A stretch of DNA of 64,000 bases from Acidobacteriales bacterium 59-55 (GCA_001897435.1 MKSV01000002.1:226428-290427); one strand, 5' to 3'. Positions 25,333 through 36,200 are shown, counted from the stretch's first letter. A program made the numbers and translations. The notes: generated by a model not told the origin, from the letters alone.

Positions 25333-28300
25333 GGCAGCTCTGCGGGTTGGGGCTCGGCTCCGGTGTGCGGCTTCCTCTTCCACCTGGGAGTGAGGCGGGT
25401 GGCGATGCCGTCGAAGAAGATATAGATGACGGGCGTGGTGTAAAGGGTGAGGACCTGGCTGAGGAGAAGGCCGCCGACCATGGCGATGCCGAGGGGCTTG
25501 CGCAGCTCGGAGCCTTCGCCGGTGCCGAAGGCGAGAGGCACGCCGGCGAGCAGGGCGGCCATCGTGGTCATCATGATGGGCCGGAAGCGGAGCAGGCAGG
25601 CCTTATAGATGGCCTCGGTAGCGCTCTTGCCGTGCTCGCGCTCCAATTCGAGGGCGAAGTCCACCATCATAATGCCGTTCTTCTCGACGATGCCTATGAG
25701 CAGGACGAGTCCTATGATGGCGACGATGCTGAGGGACTGGCCAAAGAGGATGAGGGCGAGAAATGCGCCGACGCCGGCCGAGGGCAGCGTGGAGAGAATC
25801 GTGATGGGGTGGATGAAGCTCTCATAGAGGACGCCGAGCACGATGTAGACGGTGACCAGGGCGGCGAGGATGAGCAGAGGCTCGTTCGAGAGCGAGTTGC
25901 GGAACGACGCGGCGGTTCCCTGGAAGTCGGCCTGGAGGCTGGCCGGCATGTTCAGGTCCTTCTGCACCTTGGTGATGGCGTCGATGGCGCCGCCGAGCGA
26001 GCCGCCGGGCGCGAGGTTGAAGGAGACGGTGACGGCGGGGAACTGCCCCTGGTGCATGATGGAGAGCGGCTTGGTGGTGGTCTCGAAGTGCGAGAAGGCG
26101 CTGAAGGGCACGGCCTTGCTGGTGGCGGAGCTGGTGCCTCCGGCGGTGCCCGCGCCCTGGCTGATGGCGTTGGCGCTGGAGGTGAGGGCGCTGGGCGGCG
26201 GGGCAAGCGTGTTGGCCGAGGGCGTGTAGAGGGCCGAGGTGGTCAGGGCGTTCGAGCCGGCCGAGGAGGAGCCGCGCCCGGAGCCCGAGGAGCCGCCCGC
26301 GCCCGAGGTTCCGGCGGCGGCGTTGGATTGAATGTACAGATGGCTCAGCATGTTGGGATCGAGCTGAAACCGGGGTTCGGCTTCGAGGATCACATGGTAC
26401 TGGTTGAGCTGGGTGTACATGGTGTTGATCTGGCGCTGGCCGAAGGCGTCGTAGAGGGTGTTGGCGATGGTGGTAGGCGCGATGCCGAGGCGCGAGGCGG
26501 TGGCGCGGTCGATGACCAGCTCGATGGCGAGGCCGCCGTCCTGCCGGTCGGTGGCGACGTCTTCAATGTCGGGAATGTGCTTCAACTTCTCGACGAAGCG
26601 GGCAGTCCACTCGTTGAGCTCGTTCTGGTCGGGATCTTCGAGCGTGTACTGGTACTGGGTTCGGCTGACGCGGTCGTCGACGGTGATGTTCTGCACCGGC
26701 TGCATGAAGAGCTGGATGCCCTGGACCTTTTCGAGCTTCGACTGGAGGCGGCGGATGACGTCGGAGGCGCTGAGGTCGCGCTTGGCGATGGGCTTGAGGT
26801 TGATCGACATGCGGCCGCTGTTGATGGTGGTGTTGGTGCCGTCGGCTCCGATGAAGGAGGAGACGCTCTCGACCGCGGGGTCTTTAAGGATGACCGCGAC
26901 CAGCTCCTGCTGTTTCTGCGCCATCGATTTGGAGCCGATGGTGGGCGAGGCCTGCGAGATGGCCTGGATGACGCCCGTGTCCTGCACGGGGAAGAAGCCC
27001 TTGGGGATGATGATGTAGAGGAAGACGGTGAGGACGAGCGTTCCGAGGGCTACCAGCAGCGTGATGGTGCGGTAGCGGAGGACGACCTTGAGGGTGCGCG
27101 CGTAGAAGTCGAGCATGGCCACGAAGACGCGCTCGGAGGCCTTGAAGAAGCGGCCCTGCTGTTCGGGGGGCGTGTGCTTGAGGATGCGCGAGGCCATCAT
27201 CGGCGTCAGCGTGAGCGAGACCACGGCGGAGATGATGATGGTGACGGCGAGGGTGACGGCGAACTCGCGGAAGAGCCGGCCGACGATGTCTCCCATGAAC
27301 AGCAGAGGGATGAGCACGGCGATCAGCGAGACGGTCAGCGACATGATGGTGAAGCCGATCTGCTCGGCTCCCTTGAAGGCCGCCTGCATGGGCGAGTCGC
27401 CGTCTTCGAGATAGCGGGAGATGTTCTCGATCATGACGATGGCGTCGTCGACGACGAAGCCGGTGGAGATGGTGAGCGCCATGAGCGATAAGTTGTCGAG
27501 GCTGTAGCCGAGGGCGTACATCACGGCGAAGGTGCCGACCAGCGACAGGGGCACGGCGACGCTGGGGATGATGGTGGCGTAGAGGTTGCGGAGAAAGAGG
27601 AAGATGACCATCACGACCAGGGCGATGGTGAGCAGAAGCTCGAACTCCACGTCGTTGACCGACGCCTGGATGGGCGTGGTGAGGTCGGTGAGGGTGGTGA
27701 CCTGGATGCCGGCGGGCAGATCGGATTCGAGCTGGGGAAGCAGTTTTTTGATGCTCTTGACGACGCTGATGGTGTTGCCGCCGGGCTGGCGCTGGATGTT
27801 GATGATGACGGCGGGCGTCTCGTTCATCCATGCGGCCTGTACCTTGTTTTCGACGCCTTCGACGATCTGGGCCACGTCGGTGAGCATGACCGGCGCGCCG
27901 TTGCGGTAGGCGACGACGACCTTCTTGTAGTCGGCGCTGGTGACGAGCTGGTCGTTGGCGTCGATCTGGTAGTCCTGGTGCGGGCCGTCGAAGTTGCCCT
28001 TGGCCGAGTTGACGCTGGACTGGGTGACGGCGGTGCGCAGGGCTTCGAGGTCGATGCCGTAGGAGGAGAGCTTGGAGGGATTGACCTGGATGCGGACGGC
28101 GGGCTTCTGGCCGCCGCTGATGCTGACGAGGCCGACGCCGGCGAGCTGCGAGATCTTGGGGGCGAAACGGGTGTCGATGAGGTCTTCGACCTGAGGCAGC
28201 GGGATGGTCTTCGAGGTGACCGCGAGGGTGAGGATGGGAGCGTCGGCCGGGTTGGCTTTCCGATAGATAGGCGGCGAGGGCAGGTTGGTGGGCAGGAAGC

Positions 28301-28649
28301 TCTGCGCCGCGTTGATGCCCGACTGCACCTCTTCCTCGGCGACGTCGATGTCGAGGTCGAGGTTGAACTGGAGGACGATGACCGAGTTGCCGCCGGAGCT
28401 GGTGGAGGTCATCTGCTTGAGGCCCTGAAGCTGGCCGAACTGGCGCTCGAGCGGGGCGGTGACGGTGGTGGAGACGACCTCGGGGCTGGCTCCGGGATAG
28501 AAGGTGACGACCTGGATGGTCGGGTAGTTCACCTCGGGCAGGGCGGAGACCGGCAGTTGGAGGTAGCCGACGATGCCCACGAGCATGATGGCCGCCATGA
28601 GAAGAGAGGTGGCGACGGGGCGAAGAATAAACGGGCGGGAGGGACTCAA
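25329..28649 (-). CDS. mdtB: RND multidrug efflux permease, MdtB-like, with a Gly/Ser-rich insertion
   Basis: Second RND pump subunit, 1106 residues. It shares the RND layout: FILRPVATSLLMAA at the start, the TM4 relay GFVVDDAIVMIENI (Asp401-Asp402), IPKGFFPVQDTG (548-559), and VEKNGIMMVDFALE and LRFRPIMMTTMAALLAGVPLA near the end. It is about 65 residues longer than typical MdtB because of a Gly/Ser/Ala/Thr-rich stretch at about 776-845 in the second periplasmic porter region, absent from its partner. Four-base ATGA overlaps join it to the adaptor upstream and to the MdtC-like pump downstream, marking a tightly coupled operon. Confidence 0.92.
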   Translation of the reverse strand: MSPSRPFILRPVATSLLMAAIMLVGIVGYLQLPVSALPEVNYPTIQVVTFYPGASPEVVSTTVTAPLERQFGQLQGLKQMTSTSSGGNSVIVLQFNLDLDIDVAEEEVQSGINAAQSFLPTNLPSPPIYRKANPADAPILTLAVTSKTIPLPQVEDLIDTRFAPKISQLAGVGLVSISGGQKPAVRIQVNPSKLSSYGIDLEALRTAVTQSSVNSAKGNFDGPHQDYQIDANDQLVTSADYKKVVVAYRNGAPVMLTDVAQIVEGVENKVQAAWMNETPAVIINIQRQPGGNTISVVKSIKKLLPQLESDLPAGIQVTTLTDLTTPIQASVNDVEFELLLTIALVVMVIFLFLRNLYATIIPSVAVPLSLVGTFAVMYALGYSLDNLSLMALTISTGFVVDDAIVMIENISRYLEDGDSPMQAAFKGAEQIGFTIMSLTVSLIAVLIPLLFMGDIVGRLFREFAVTLAVTIIISAVVSLTLTPMMASRILKHTPPEQQGRFFKASERVFVAMLDFYARTLKVVLRYRTITLLVALGTLVLTVFLYIIIPKGFFPVQDTGVIQAISQASPTIGSKSMAQKQQELVAVILKDPAVESVSSFIGADGTNTTINSGRMSINLKPIAKRDLSASDVIRRLQSKLEKVQGIQLFMQPVQNITVDDRVSRTQYQYTLEDPDQNELNEWTARFVEKLKHIPDIEDVATDRQDGGLAIELVIDRATASRLGIAPTTIANTLYDAFGQRQINTMYTQLNQYHVILEAEPRFQLDPNMLSHLYIQSNAAAGTSGAGGSSGSGRGSSSAGSNALTTSALYTPSANTLAPPPSALTSSANAISQGAGTAGGTSSATSKAVPFSAFSHFETTTKPLSIMHQGQFPAVTVSFNLAPGGSLGGAIDAITKVQKDLNMPASLQADFQGTAASFRNSLSNEPLLILAALVTVYIVLGVLYESFIHPITILSTLPSAGVGAFLALILFGQSLSIVAIIGLVLLIGIVEKNGIMMVDFALELEREHGKSATEAIYKACLLRFRPIMMTTMAALLAGVPLAFGTGEGSELRKPLGIAMVGGLLLSQVLTLYTTPVIYIFFDGIATRLTPRWKRKPHTGAEPQPAELP

Positions 28650-29872
28650 GGAGCGTCACTCCCGGTATCGTCTGTATCAGCAGGCCTGTGGGAGATGATG
28701 ACCTTCTCCTTGTCCTGCAACTTCTCGAAGCTGCTGTTGGCGACGACCTCGCCGGGCTTGAGGCCTTCGACCTGGGTGGTGGTCTCGTCGTTGACGCCGG
28801 GCTTTACGCTGCGCACATGCGCCACATTGTCCTGAATGACATAGACGAATGCCGCCTGGCCGTTGTGCTGGATGGCGGAGGTGGGCAGAAGGGTGACGTT
28901 GCGCAGCGTATTGACCAGAAGGCGGGTGTTGACGAACTGGTTGGGGAAGAGAACGTCGCCCTTGTTGTCGAAGACGGCGCGAGCCTTGACGGTGCCGGTG
29001 GTGGTGTCGATCTGGTTGTCGAGGGTCAGCAGCGAACCCTTGGCGATGAGGTTCTGCGCGGTGCGGTCGAAGACGGTGACGGGAAGCTTGGCTGCCTGGC
29101 GGAGGCGGGGCTGGACCTGCTCCAGGTGGTCTTCGGGGATGGTGAAGATGACGGTGATGGGCTGGAGCTGGGTGACGACGGCCAGCGTGGTTCCGCCCGA
29201 GTCCTGAACGACGTTGCCGGGATCGACCAGCCGCAGGCCGACCCTGCCCGTGAAGGGGGCGGTGATGTGACAGTAGCCGAGCTGGACCCGGTCGAAGTCG
29301 ACGGCGCCCTGGTCATTCTTGACGGTGCCCTCGGTCTGGATCACGAGCTTCTCCTGGTCGTCGAGGACCTGCCGGGAGATGGCGTTGCGCTTCCAGGCGT
29401 CGCGGTAGCGGTCGAGGTCCATGCGAGCCTGGGCCAGCAGCGCCTGGTCGCGCTCGAGCACGCCCTGAGCCTGCAACAGCGTGGCCTGGTAGGTGCGGGG
29501 ATCGATGTCGATCAGCGGATCGCCCTTGCGGACGAGCTGGCCCTCGCGGTAGTGGACGGCGACGATAGCGCCTTTGACCTGGCTGGTGATCGACACCGTA
29601 TGCACCGGGGTGACGGTGCCGATGGCGTCGAGGTAGACGCCGATGTCGCCCTGCTTGGCGGTGACCGCGGTGATGGTGGCGACTCCGCCGGCGCCGCGCC
29701 GGCCCTGGCGCTGCGGCTTGACGTCCTTGCGGCGAAGGATGAAGAAGAATCCAAGGGCGAAGATCAGCAGAATGACAATCCACACGATGACGCGGGTGGT
29801 TCCGCGACGTGCGGGGGCCGGGAGTTGGTGATCCGGTCCGGTAATCGGATGCTCATTTGAATCGGCTGGCAA
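28646..29872 (-). CDS. mdtA: RND efflux periplasmic adaptor (MdtA/HlyD-like)
   Basis: Membrane-fusion protein that bridges the RND pumps and the outer-membrane channel. The 408-residue protein has an N-terminal membrane anchor (about 27-46), a lipoyl half-motif at IDAIGTV-type YLDAIGTVTPVHTVSI and VHYREGQLVRKGDPLIDIDP, an alpha-hairpin (about 125-190) and the second lipoyl half ITAPFTGRVGLRLVDPGN. A beta-barrel and membrane-proximal domain follow (TVIFTIPEDHLEQV, LLPTSAIQHN). A poly-basic segment follows the anchor. The start is TTG with GGAG five bases upstream; no in-frame ATG is near. First gene of the operon, so its promoter lies within 29873-30150. Confidence 0.93.
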   Translation of the reverse strand: MPADSNEHPITGPDHQLPAPARRGTTRVIVWIVILLIFALGFFFILRRKDVKPQRQGRRGAGGVATITAVTAKQGDIGVYLDAIGTVTPVHTVSITSQVKGAIVAVHYREGQLVRKGDPLIDIDPRTYQATLLQAQGVLERDQALLAQARMDLDRYRDAWKRNAISRQVLDDQEKLVIQTEGTVKNDQGAVDFDRVQLGYCHITAPFTGRVGLRLVDPGNVVQDSGGTTLAVVTQLQPITVIFTIPEDHLEQVQPRLRQAAKLPVTVFDRTAQNLIAKGSLLTLDNQIDTTTGTVKARAVFDNKGDVLFPNQFVNTRLLVNTLRNVTLLPTSAIQHNGQAAFVYVIQDNVAHVRSVKPGVNDETTTQVEGLKPGEVVANSSFEKLQDKEKVIISHRPADTDDTGSDAP

Positions 29873-30148
29873 TGTGTCTCCTGGCCAAACTGGGGGGTAC
29901 GGACTTGAGTGCTGGATGTCCGTCTACCTATTGACGTATGAATGTCCCCATATGGACTCAACGGGAGGGGGCATTTTTTCGATATTCGATTTCAATTGGA
30001 TAAAAATGGACCGCCCGGCGGAAAAAATTACGCTCCGCCGATTTGAATCGCCGGCCTTCCCGTTGATTCAAAGGTAGGTCCATTTCCATGGTAAAGGCAA
30101 GCGGTTGGGGATGGGGAGACGGGGGGTAACTCCCGCTCTGCCGAATAG
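29873..30148. other. Upstream region of the efflux operon
   Basis: Contains an 8-bp palindrome CCATATGG inside an imperfect dyad GTCCCCATATGGAC at about 29944-29957. No regulator gene adjoins and no repeat module is present. The operon promoter must lie here, but I cannot define it. Confidence 0.35.
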
Positions 30149-30163
30149 ACAACGGCAAAGACG

Positions 30164-30211
30164 AAATACAGGGGCCTCTCGGCTGCGCTCCACTCCGGTC
30201 GAGATGATGTG
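30164..30211 (+). repeat. Solo module A with short H remnant
   Basis: Preceded by AACGGCAAAGACG. The sequence drifts from the norm (GGGGCCTCTCGG and GATGATGTG). Confidence 0.85.
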
Positions 30212-30238
30212 GGTTGGGTTACGGGATAACGGAGAGGA

Positions 30239-30386
30239 GGCATACCCCAGGGGCTGAAGCCCCTTTTTGTAGCGTGGGTTGAGAGGGCCAAGGCTGAAGC
30301 CTTGGCGTACCCAGAAGCAAGAGCAACGGCAACGACGAAATACAGGGGGTCTCTCCGCTGCGCTCCACTCCGGTCGAGATGACGTG
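30239..30386 (+). repeat. Composite repeat B-H-A with minimal H
   Basis: Module B 30239-30318, only about 19 bases of H, module A 30338-30386. The left flank TTACGGGATAACGGAGAGGA is repeated before the next composite. Confidence 0.93.
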
Positions 30387-30465
30387 CTTTTGGGGGGCTT
30401 ACGACGGGGGGCCGCGGGGCTCCGGTCGAGATGATGTGGTTTTGGTTACGGGATAACGGAGAGGA

Positions 30466-30628
30466 GGCATACCCCAGGGGCTGAAGCCCCTTTTTGGGGC
30501 GTGGCGATAGAGGGCCAAGGCTGAAGCCTTGGCGTACCAAGAAGCAAGAGCAACGGCAACGACGAAATACAGGGGTCTCTCCACTACGGCGTGCGATGGG
30601 GCCGCACGCCTCCGGTCGAGATGACGTG
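30466..30628 (+). repeat. Composite repeat B-H-A with minimal H
   Basis: Module B 30466-30545, H of about 19 bases, module A 30565-30628 with inner arms GGCGTGCG/CGCACGCC. A partial module A (30419-30439) lies between it and the previous composite. Confidence 0.93.
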
Positions 30629-30703
30629 GGTTGGGGGTGGTGGCTGCGCAGGGTTTGATGACGTTTTTTGCTTAGGAAAGGTCTGATTAAGTCTCGGACG
30701 ATG

Positions 30704-30793
30704 CCCTCAGCGGCTAAAGCCGCGTTGCAGTCAAGCCACCTGCGGCATCCTTCGGCTTCGCTCAGGACAGGCTCTGAAGCCGTGCCCTTAACG
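30704..30793 (+). repeat. Module E repeat with internal insertion
   Basis: GCGGCTAAAGCCGC hairpin, about 45 bases including CCTTCGGCTTCGCTCAGGAC, then the TGAAGCCGTGCCCTTAAC end. It lies 47 bases beyond the 3' end of the EF-G-like gene. Confidence 0.8.
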
Positions 30794-30839
30794 GGATCGA
30801 ACGTAACCGTTAACAAAATCGGAATTAGATCAGGGCTGC

Positions 30840-33047
30840 TTAGTCTTCGGCGTCGTCGTGAACCGGGGCCTTGGCCGTGGCGAGGATCTTGTCGGCGACC
30901 GGCTGGGGGACGACGTCGTAGTGGTCCATCTCCATGTGGAAGCTGCCTCGGCCCTGGGTGATGGCGGTCAGCGTGGTGCCGTAGGTGAGCATCTCGGCCA
31001 TGGGCACGTCGGCGCGGACGATGGTTCCGGCGCCGCCGCTCTCCATGCCCTGAACGCGGCCGCGGCGGCTGTTGAGGTCGCCGATCAGAGCGCCGGCGAA
31101 CTCGTCGGGCGCCTCGATCTCGACGTGCATGACGGGCTCGAGCAGAGCGGGCCGGGCCAGCTCCATACACTTGCGAAAGGCGATGCGGGCGGCCAGCTTG
31201 AAGGACATCTCGCTCGAATCGACGTCGTGGTAGCTGCCGTCGAGGAGCGAGACCTGGAAGTCGACGACCGGGTAGCCGGCGAGGTAGCCGCGGGCCGCCG
31301 ACTCGTGGATGCCCTTCTCGACGGCCGGGATGTACTGCCGCGGGATGGCGCCGCCGAAGATGTCGTTGACGAAGACGATGCCGCTGCCGCGAGGGAGCGG
31401 TTCGAGGCGGATTCTGCAATCGCCGAACTGGCCGTGGCCGCCAGTCTGCTTCTTGTGGCGGCCCTGTGCCTCGGCGCGGCTGCGGATGGTCTCGCGGTAG
31501 GGGACCTTGGGCGCCTTGAGCGTGACCTCGGTGTGGTAACGGCGCTTCAGTTTGGAGACGACGGCCTCGATGTGGGGCTGGCCGGTTCCAGCGACCAGAA
31601 ATTCGCTGGTCTGGGGATCGCGGAAGAAGCGGACCATCTGGTCCTCTTCCATGAGCTTGTGCAGGGCGGGAGCGAGCTTGTCCTCGTCGGCGCGGGACTT
31701 GGGCTCGATGGCGTAGGTCATGGCGGGCTCGGGCATGGGGACCGGCTCGATGAAGATCTCGTGGGCCTTTTCGCCGAGGGTCTCGCCGGTGAGCGAGACG
31801 CGCAGCTTGGCTACAGCTCCCAGATCGCCGGCGTGCAGCTCGGGCACCTCGACGGCCTTGCGTCCCTGCATGATGGAGAGGTGGGCCAGCCGCTCCGGCT
31901 CCTGCCGGGTAAAGTTCTGCACGGCGGCGTCGGTGCGGACCATGCCGCTGACCACCTTGAAGAACGAGATGCGGCCGGTGAAGGGGTCCGACATCGTCTT
32001 ATAGATATAGAGGGCCGCAGGCTCGGCGTCGTCGACGCGGCGCATGACGATCTCTTGCTGCATGTCCTCGGGAGCGCTGACGGCTTCGCCATTGCTCGCG
32101 GCGGCTTCACTGTCGCTCGCGGCGGCCTCGCCGTTGCCTGGCTGCGGGGAAGGAGGCACAAGGATTCCACCGGCGGCGACCGGCTCGCGCTCGACCGGGG
32201 AGGGGGCGTAGACCTGAAGGAAGTCGAGCAGATGGTCGGCGCCGACGTTGCGCAGGCCGCTGGCGTAGAGGACGGGAAAGATCCTGTCCTCGCGGATGGC
32301 CTCGTGCAGGGCGGCGACGAGGTGCTGCTCGGGGATGGTGCCCTCGCGGAAGAACTCCTCCATCAGCTCGTCCTTGCCCTCGGCGACGAGCTCGACCAGG
32401 GCTTCGTGCGCGGCCCTGGCGTCGGCGGCGACGGCCTCGGGAATCTTTCCCGGCTCGCCGTGGCCGTCGCCGCCGGGCTGGTAGAGAAAGGCCTTCATGG
32501 TCACCAGGTCGACGACGCCGTGGAAGCCGTCCCGGTCGACGATGGGCAACTGGACGGGCACGACCTGGCGTCCCCACTTCTCCTGCAACAGCTCGATCAT
32601 GTGCTGTCGGCCGATCCTGCTGTCGGCCTTGGGGTGGTCCACCTGGTTGATGACGAGGATGCGCGGCAGGTTGACCTCGGCGGCGTAGCGCCAGACGCGG
32701 TCGGTGACGGCTTCGGCGCCGGTCTGGGCGTTGAGGACGATCAGCGCGGTCTCGACCGGCAGCATGGCCGCGCGCGCTTCGTGGACGAACATGTGAAAGC
32801 CGGGGGTGTCGATGAGGTTGACCTTGACGCCCTTCCACTCGGCGAAGGCGAGGGCGTTGGACATGGTGGTGCGGCGGGCCACGTCTTCTTCGTCGTAGGC
32901 GGTGACGGCGGAGCCATCCTCGACGCGGCCCTGCGCGGGAGTCATCTTCGCGGCGTAGAGCAGCGCCGCGATCAGCGTGGTCTTGCCGCTGTGGGAATGG
33001 CCGACGACGGCGACGTTGCGGATATCGCTTCCTGCGTAGACTTTCAT
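30840..33047 (-). CDS. Elongation factor G-like translational GTPase
   Basis: A 735-residue paralogue of EF-G, probably acting on the ribosome outside normal elongation. The G domain shows G1 GHSHSGKT (16-23), G2 Thr near 60, G3 DTPGF (80-84) and G4 as NQVD, where nearly all EF-G proteins have NKxD. A low-complexity Gly/Ala/Ser/Glu linker (about 300-330) precedes domain II. Domains III-V are present: TGQPHIEAVVSKLKRRY, GRHKKQTGGHGQFGDCRIRLEP and the C-terminal EPVMHVEIEAPDEFAG. The ATG at 33047 begins the conserved MKVY segment and has GGGAGG about 12 bases upstream; the longer frame adds unrelated residues. Divergent from the GH38 gene across 242 bases. The canonical fusA is expected elsewhere. 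Confidence 0.88.
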   Translation of the reverse strand: MKVYAGSDIRNVAVVGHSHSGKTTLIAALLYAAKMTPAQGRVEDGSAVTAYDEEDVARRTTMSNALAFAEWKGVKVNLIDTPGFHMFVHEARAAMLPVETALIVLNAQTGAEAVTDRVWRYAAEVNLPRILVINQVDHPKADSRIGRQHMIELLQEKWGRQVVPVQLPIVDRDGFHGVVDLVTMKAFLYQPGGDGHGEPGKIPEAVAADARAAHEALVELVAEGKDELMEEFFREGTIPEQHLVAALHEAIREDRIFPVLYASGLRNVGADHLLDFLQVYAPSPVEREPVAAGGILVPPSPQPGNGEAAASDSEAAASNGEAVSAPEDMQQEIVMRRVDDAEPAALYIYKTMSDPFTGRISFFKVVSGMVRTDAAVQNFTRQEPERLAHLSIMQGRKAVEVPELHAGDLGAVAKLRVSLTGETLGEKAHEIFIEPVPMPEPAMTYAIEPKSRADEDKLAPALHKLMEEDQMVRFFRDPQTSEFLVAGTGQPHIEAVVSKLKRRYHTEVTLKAPKVPYRETIRSRAEAQGRHKKQTGGHGQFGDCRIRLEPLPRGSGIVFVNDIFGGAIPRQYIPAVEKGIHESAARGYLAGYPVVDFQVSLLDGSYHDVDSSEMSFKLAARIAFRKCMELARPALLEPVMHVEIEAPDEFAGALIGDLNSRRGRVQGMESGGAGTIVRADVPMAEMLTYGTTLTAITQGRGSFHMEMDHYDVVPQPVADKILATAKAPVHDDAED

Positions 33048-33289
33048 TTCGAAGAGATCCTCCCGGCTTGGGTCGATCACCGCGCTGGTTCGAGGGGAGA
33101 GGGCGCTTTCGGGATTTAAGAGACCCCGAGAGTGTCTCCTTCCAAGAAACAGGGATGCTATCACAGAAGGAGTTCACCCTTTTGATTCTTGATTTGCCGG
33201 GCGGGATGCGGTGTAGACTCGCGGTGTTTGTTGAAACGGGTAAATCTCGTAACGTAACCGATAACGAGCGATTGATAAAGGAGCTGTAC

Positions 33290-36200
33290 GTGAAGGTTCA
33301 TTCGCGTTTCACCGTTGCAGGCAAGTGTGCCGGGGTTTTGCTGACCTCGGCGATGGTGCTGGCGCCGCTGTTTTCGACAGCCGTCCGGGCGCAGGGCAGA
33401 AGACGCGGCATGAATCTTCCGGCGACGCTTTCGGCGCAGTCGAAGACGGTAATCGACCGGCTGGAGAGCTTCGACGATCTGCCGGCGGAGTCGTGGCGTT
33501 ATCACGCAGGCGACGTCGCGCACGGCGAGGCGGTAAATCTGGACGACAGCGCGTGGCCGCTGGTGAAGGCACGGAGCACGGCTCCCGCCGGCGCGGTCTG
33601 GTATCGCCACGAGGTGGAGGTTCCGAAGACCTTTCATGGCTACGACCTGACGGGCGCGCGCATCTGGTTCAAGTTCAACGCGCGCGGCAATCGGTCGATG
33701 CCGCAGATCATCTACTTCAACGGCCGCCGCGTGGCGCTTGGCGACGACCTTGAGCCCATTGTGCTGTTCGATCAGGCCAGGCCCGGCGACAAGATCCTGA
33801 TCGCGGTGAAGCTGCTGCCGACGGTGAACACGAAGACCTTCAACGGCGTGCAGATGAAGGTGGACTTCGCGCCGTCGCGGCCCAATCCGGACGACCTGCG
33901 GACGGAGTTCGTCTCGGCGGCGCTGCTGATTCCGACGCTCTCGAAGCAGCCCACCGAGGATATGGCGACGTTGCAGCATGCCATCGCCACGGTCGACATG
34001 GCGGCGCTCGACTCCAACAGCTCCGACGCCCAGGCGAAGTTCGATGCCTCGCTCAAGCAGGCCAGCCAGGAGATCGAGCCGCTGAAGCCGATGCTGCAAC
34101 AGGCGACGCTGCACCTGACCGGCAACTCGCACATCGACGCGGCGTGGCTGTGGCCGGAGACCGAGACGGTCGACGTGGTGAAGCGGACCTTCGGCACGGC
34201 GTTGCAGTTGATGAACGAGTATCCCAACTATACCTATACGCAGTCGGCCGCGCAGTACAACGAGTGGATGGCCGAGAAGTATCCGGAGATGAACGCCGAG
34301 ATCAAGAAGCGCATCAAGGAAGGACGCTGGGAGGTGGTCGGCGGCATGTGGGTCGAGCCCGACCTGAACATGCCCAGCGGCGAGGCGACGGTGCGCTCGA
34401 TCCTGCTGGGCAAGCGCTGGTTCCAGAAGGAGTACGGGGTGGACGTGCGCATCGGCTGGAACCCGGACTCGTTCGGCTATAACTGGCAGCTTCCGCAGAT
34501 CTACAAGCGCTCGGGCATCGACTACTTCGTGACTCAGAAAATGACGTGGAACGACACCAACCAGCTTCCGTTCAAGCTCTTCTGGTGGGAGTCGCCGGAC
34601 GGCAGCAAGGTGCTGACGTACTTTCCGCAGGGCTACGGCAACAACAATCTGAACCCGGTGCGGCTGTCGACCGATCTGGCGGAGGCGCGGAAGCGGTCTC
34701 CGGGGCTGAACGAGATGATGGACCTGTACGGCATCGGCGACCACGGCGGCGGGCCGACCCGCTCGGTTCTCGACGAGGGCGAGCACTGGATGGAGCCGGA
34801 TAAGGTGGTGCCGAAGATGGAGTTCGGTCTGGCGCAGCCGTTCTTCAGCCACGTGGAGAAGAACATCGCCGCCGATTCGGCGGTGTGGGACTACAAGTCG
34901 ATCGCCAAGGGGTACACGTACCCCAGGCCGGTCGACGGCAAGATCTCGATTCCGACGTGGGACAGCGAGATGTACCTGGAGTATCACCGCGGCGTCTTTA
35001 CGACGCAGGCCGGCCAGAAGCGCAACATCCGCAACAGCGAGGAGTGGGCGTTGAACGCCGAGAAGTACGCTTCGCTGGCGTGGCTGGACGGCAACACGTA
35101 TCCGGGCGCGGAACTCACCGAGGCGTGGAAGAAGATTACGTTCAACGACTTTCACGATCTGGCGGCGGGCTCCGGTATCGGCGTGATCTATAAGGATGCG
35201 CAGAAGGAGTTCGACCAGGTGCACTGGGCGACGAACGAGATCTCGGACAAGTCGCTGCGCACGCTGGCCGCGAGAGTGGACACGCACGGCGGCGAGGGCG
35301 TTCCGGTGATGGTCTTCAATCCGCTGGGATGGCAGCGCTCGGGCGTGGCGACGGTGCAGGTGCAACTGCCGACGGCTTCGGCCAGCGGCGTCTTCGTGGT
35401 GGACTCGCACAACCGGGTGCTGCCTTCGGAGGTGTTGTCGAGCGATGCGAAGACGAACAGCTACAAGCTGCTGGTCGAGGCGAAGGACGTTCCTTCGATG
35501 GGCTACGAGGTGATCCGCGTGGTGCCGGGGAGCAAGCCGTTCCACAGCGACCTGAAGGCGAGCGGGATGACGATGGAGAATGCGGCGCTGCGCGTGGTCG
35601 TCGATCCGGCGAACGGCTGCATCACCAGCCTGTTCGACAAGAAGGCGAACTTCGAGACGCTGGCCAAGGGCGGCTGCGGCAACCAGTTGCAGACCTTCAA
35701 GGACACGCCGACGAGGTACGACGCGTGGAACATCGATCCGGGAACGCTGGACCACAACACGCCGATCTCCGAGGTGGATTCGGTGAAGATGGTCGAGAGC
35801 GGGCCGATGCGCGCCGTCATTCGCGTGAGCCGCACGTGGCAAAACTCGAAGTTCGTGCAGGACATTATGCTGTATGCGAACTCGGACAAGGTGGATGTGG
35901 TCAACGACATCGACTGGCACGAGACGCATGTGCTGCTGAAGGCGGCGTTCCCGCTGGCAGCCTCTTCGCCGGAGGCGACCTACGAGATTCCCTATGGAAC
36001 TATCGAGCGGGCGACGACGCGCAACAACAGTTGGGAGAAGGCGCAGTTCGAGGTGCCGGCGCTGCGCTGGGCCGACCTCGGAGATGCGCAGCACGGCTTC
36101 AGCCTGATTAACGATTCGAAGTACGGATACGACGATGCGGGCAACGTGCTGCGGCTGTCGCTGCTGCGCTCGCCGGTCTATCCGGACCCGGAGGCCGACC

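Noticed and set aside
25314..33119. Long plus-strand frames opposite the RND pumps and the EF-G-like gene
   Set aside because: Low-complexity Gly/Asp/Glu/Val translations mirroring conserved minus-strand genes.
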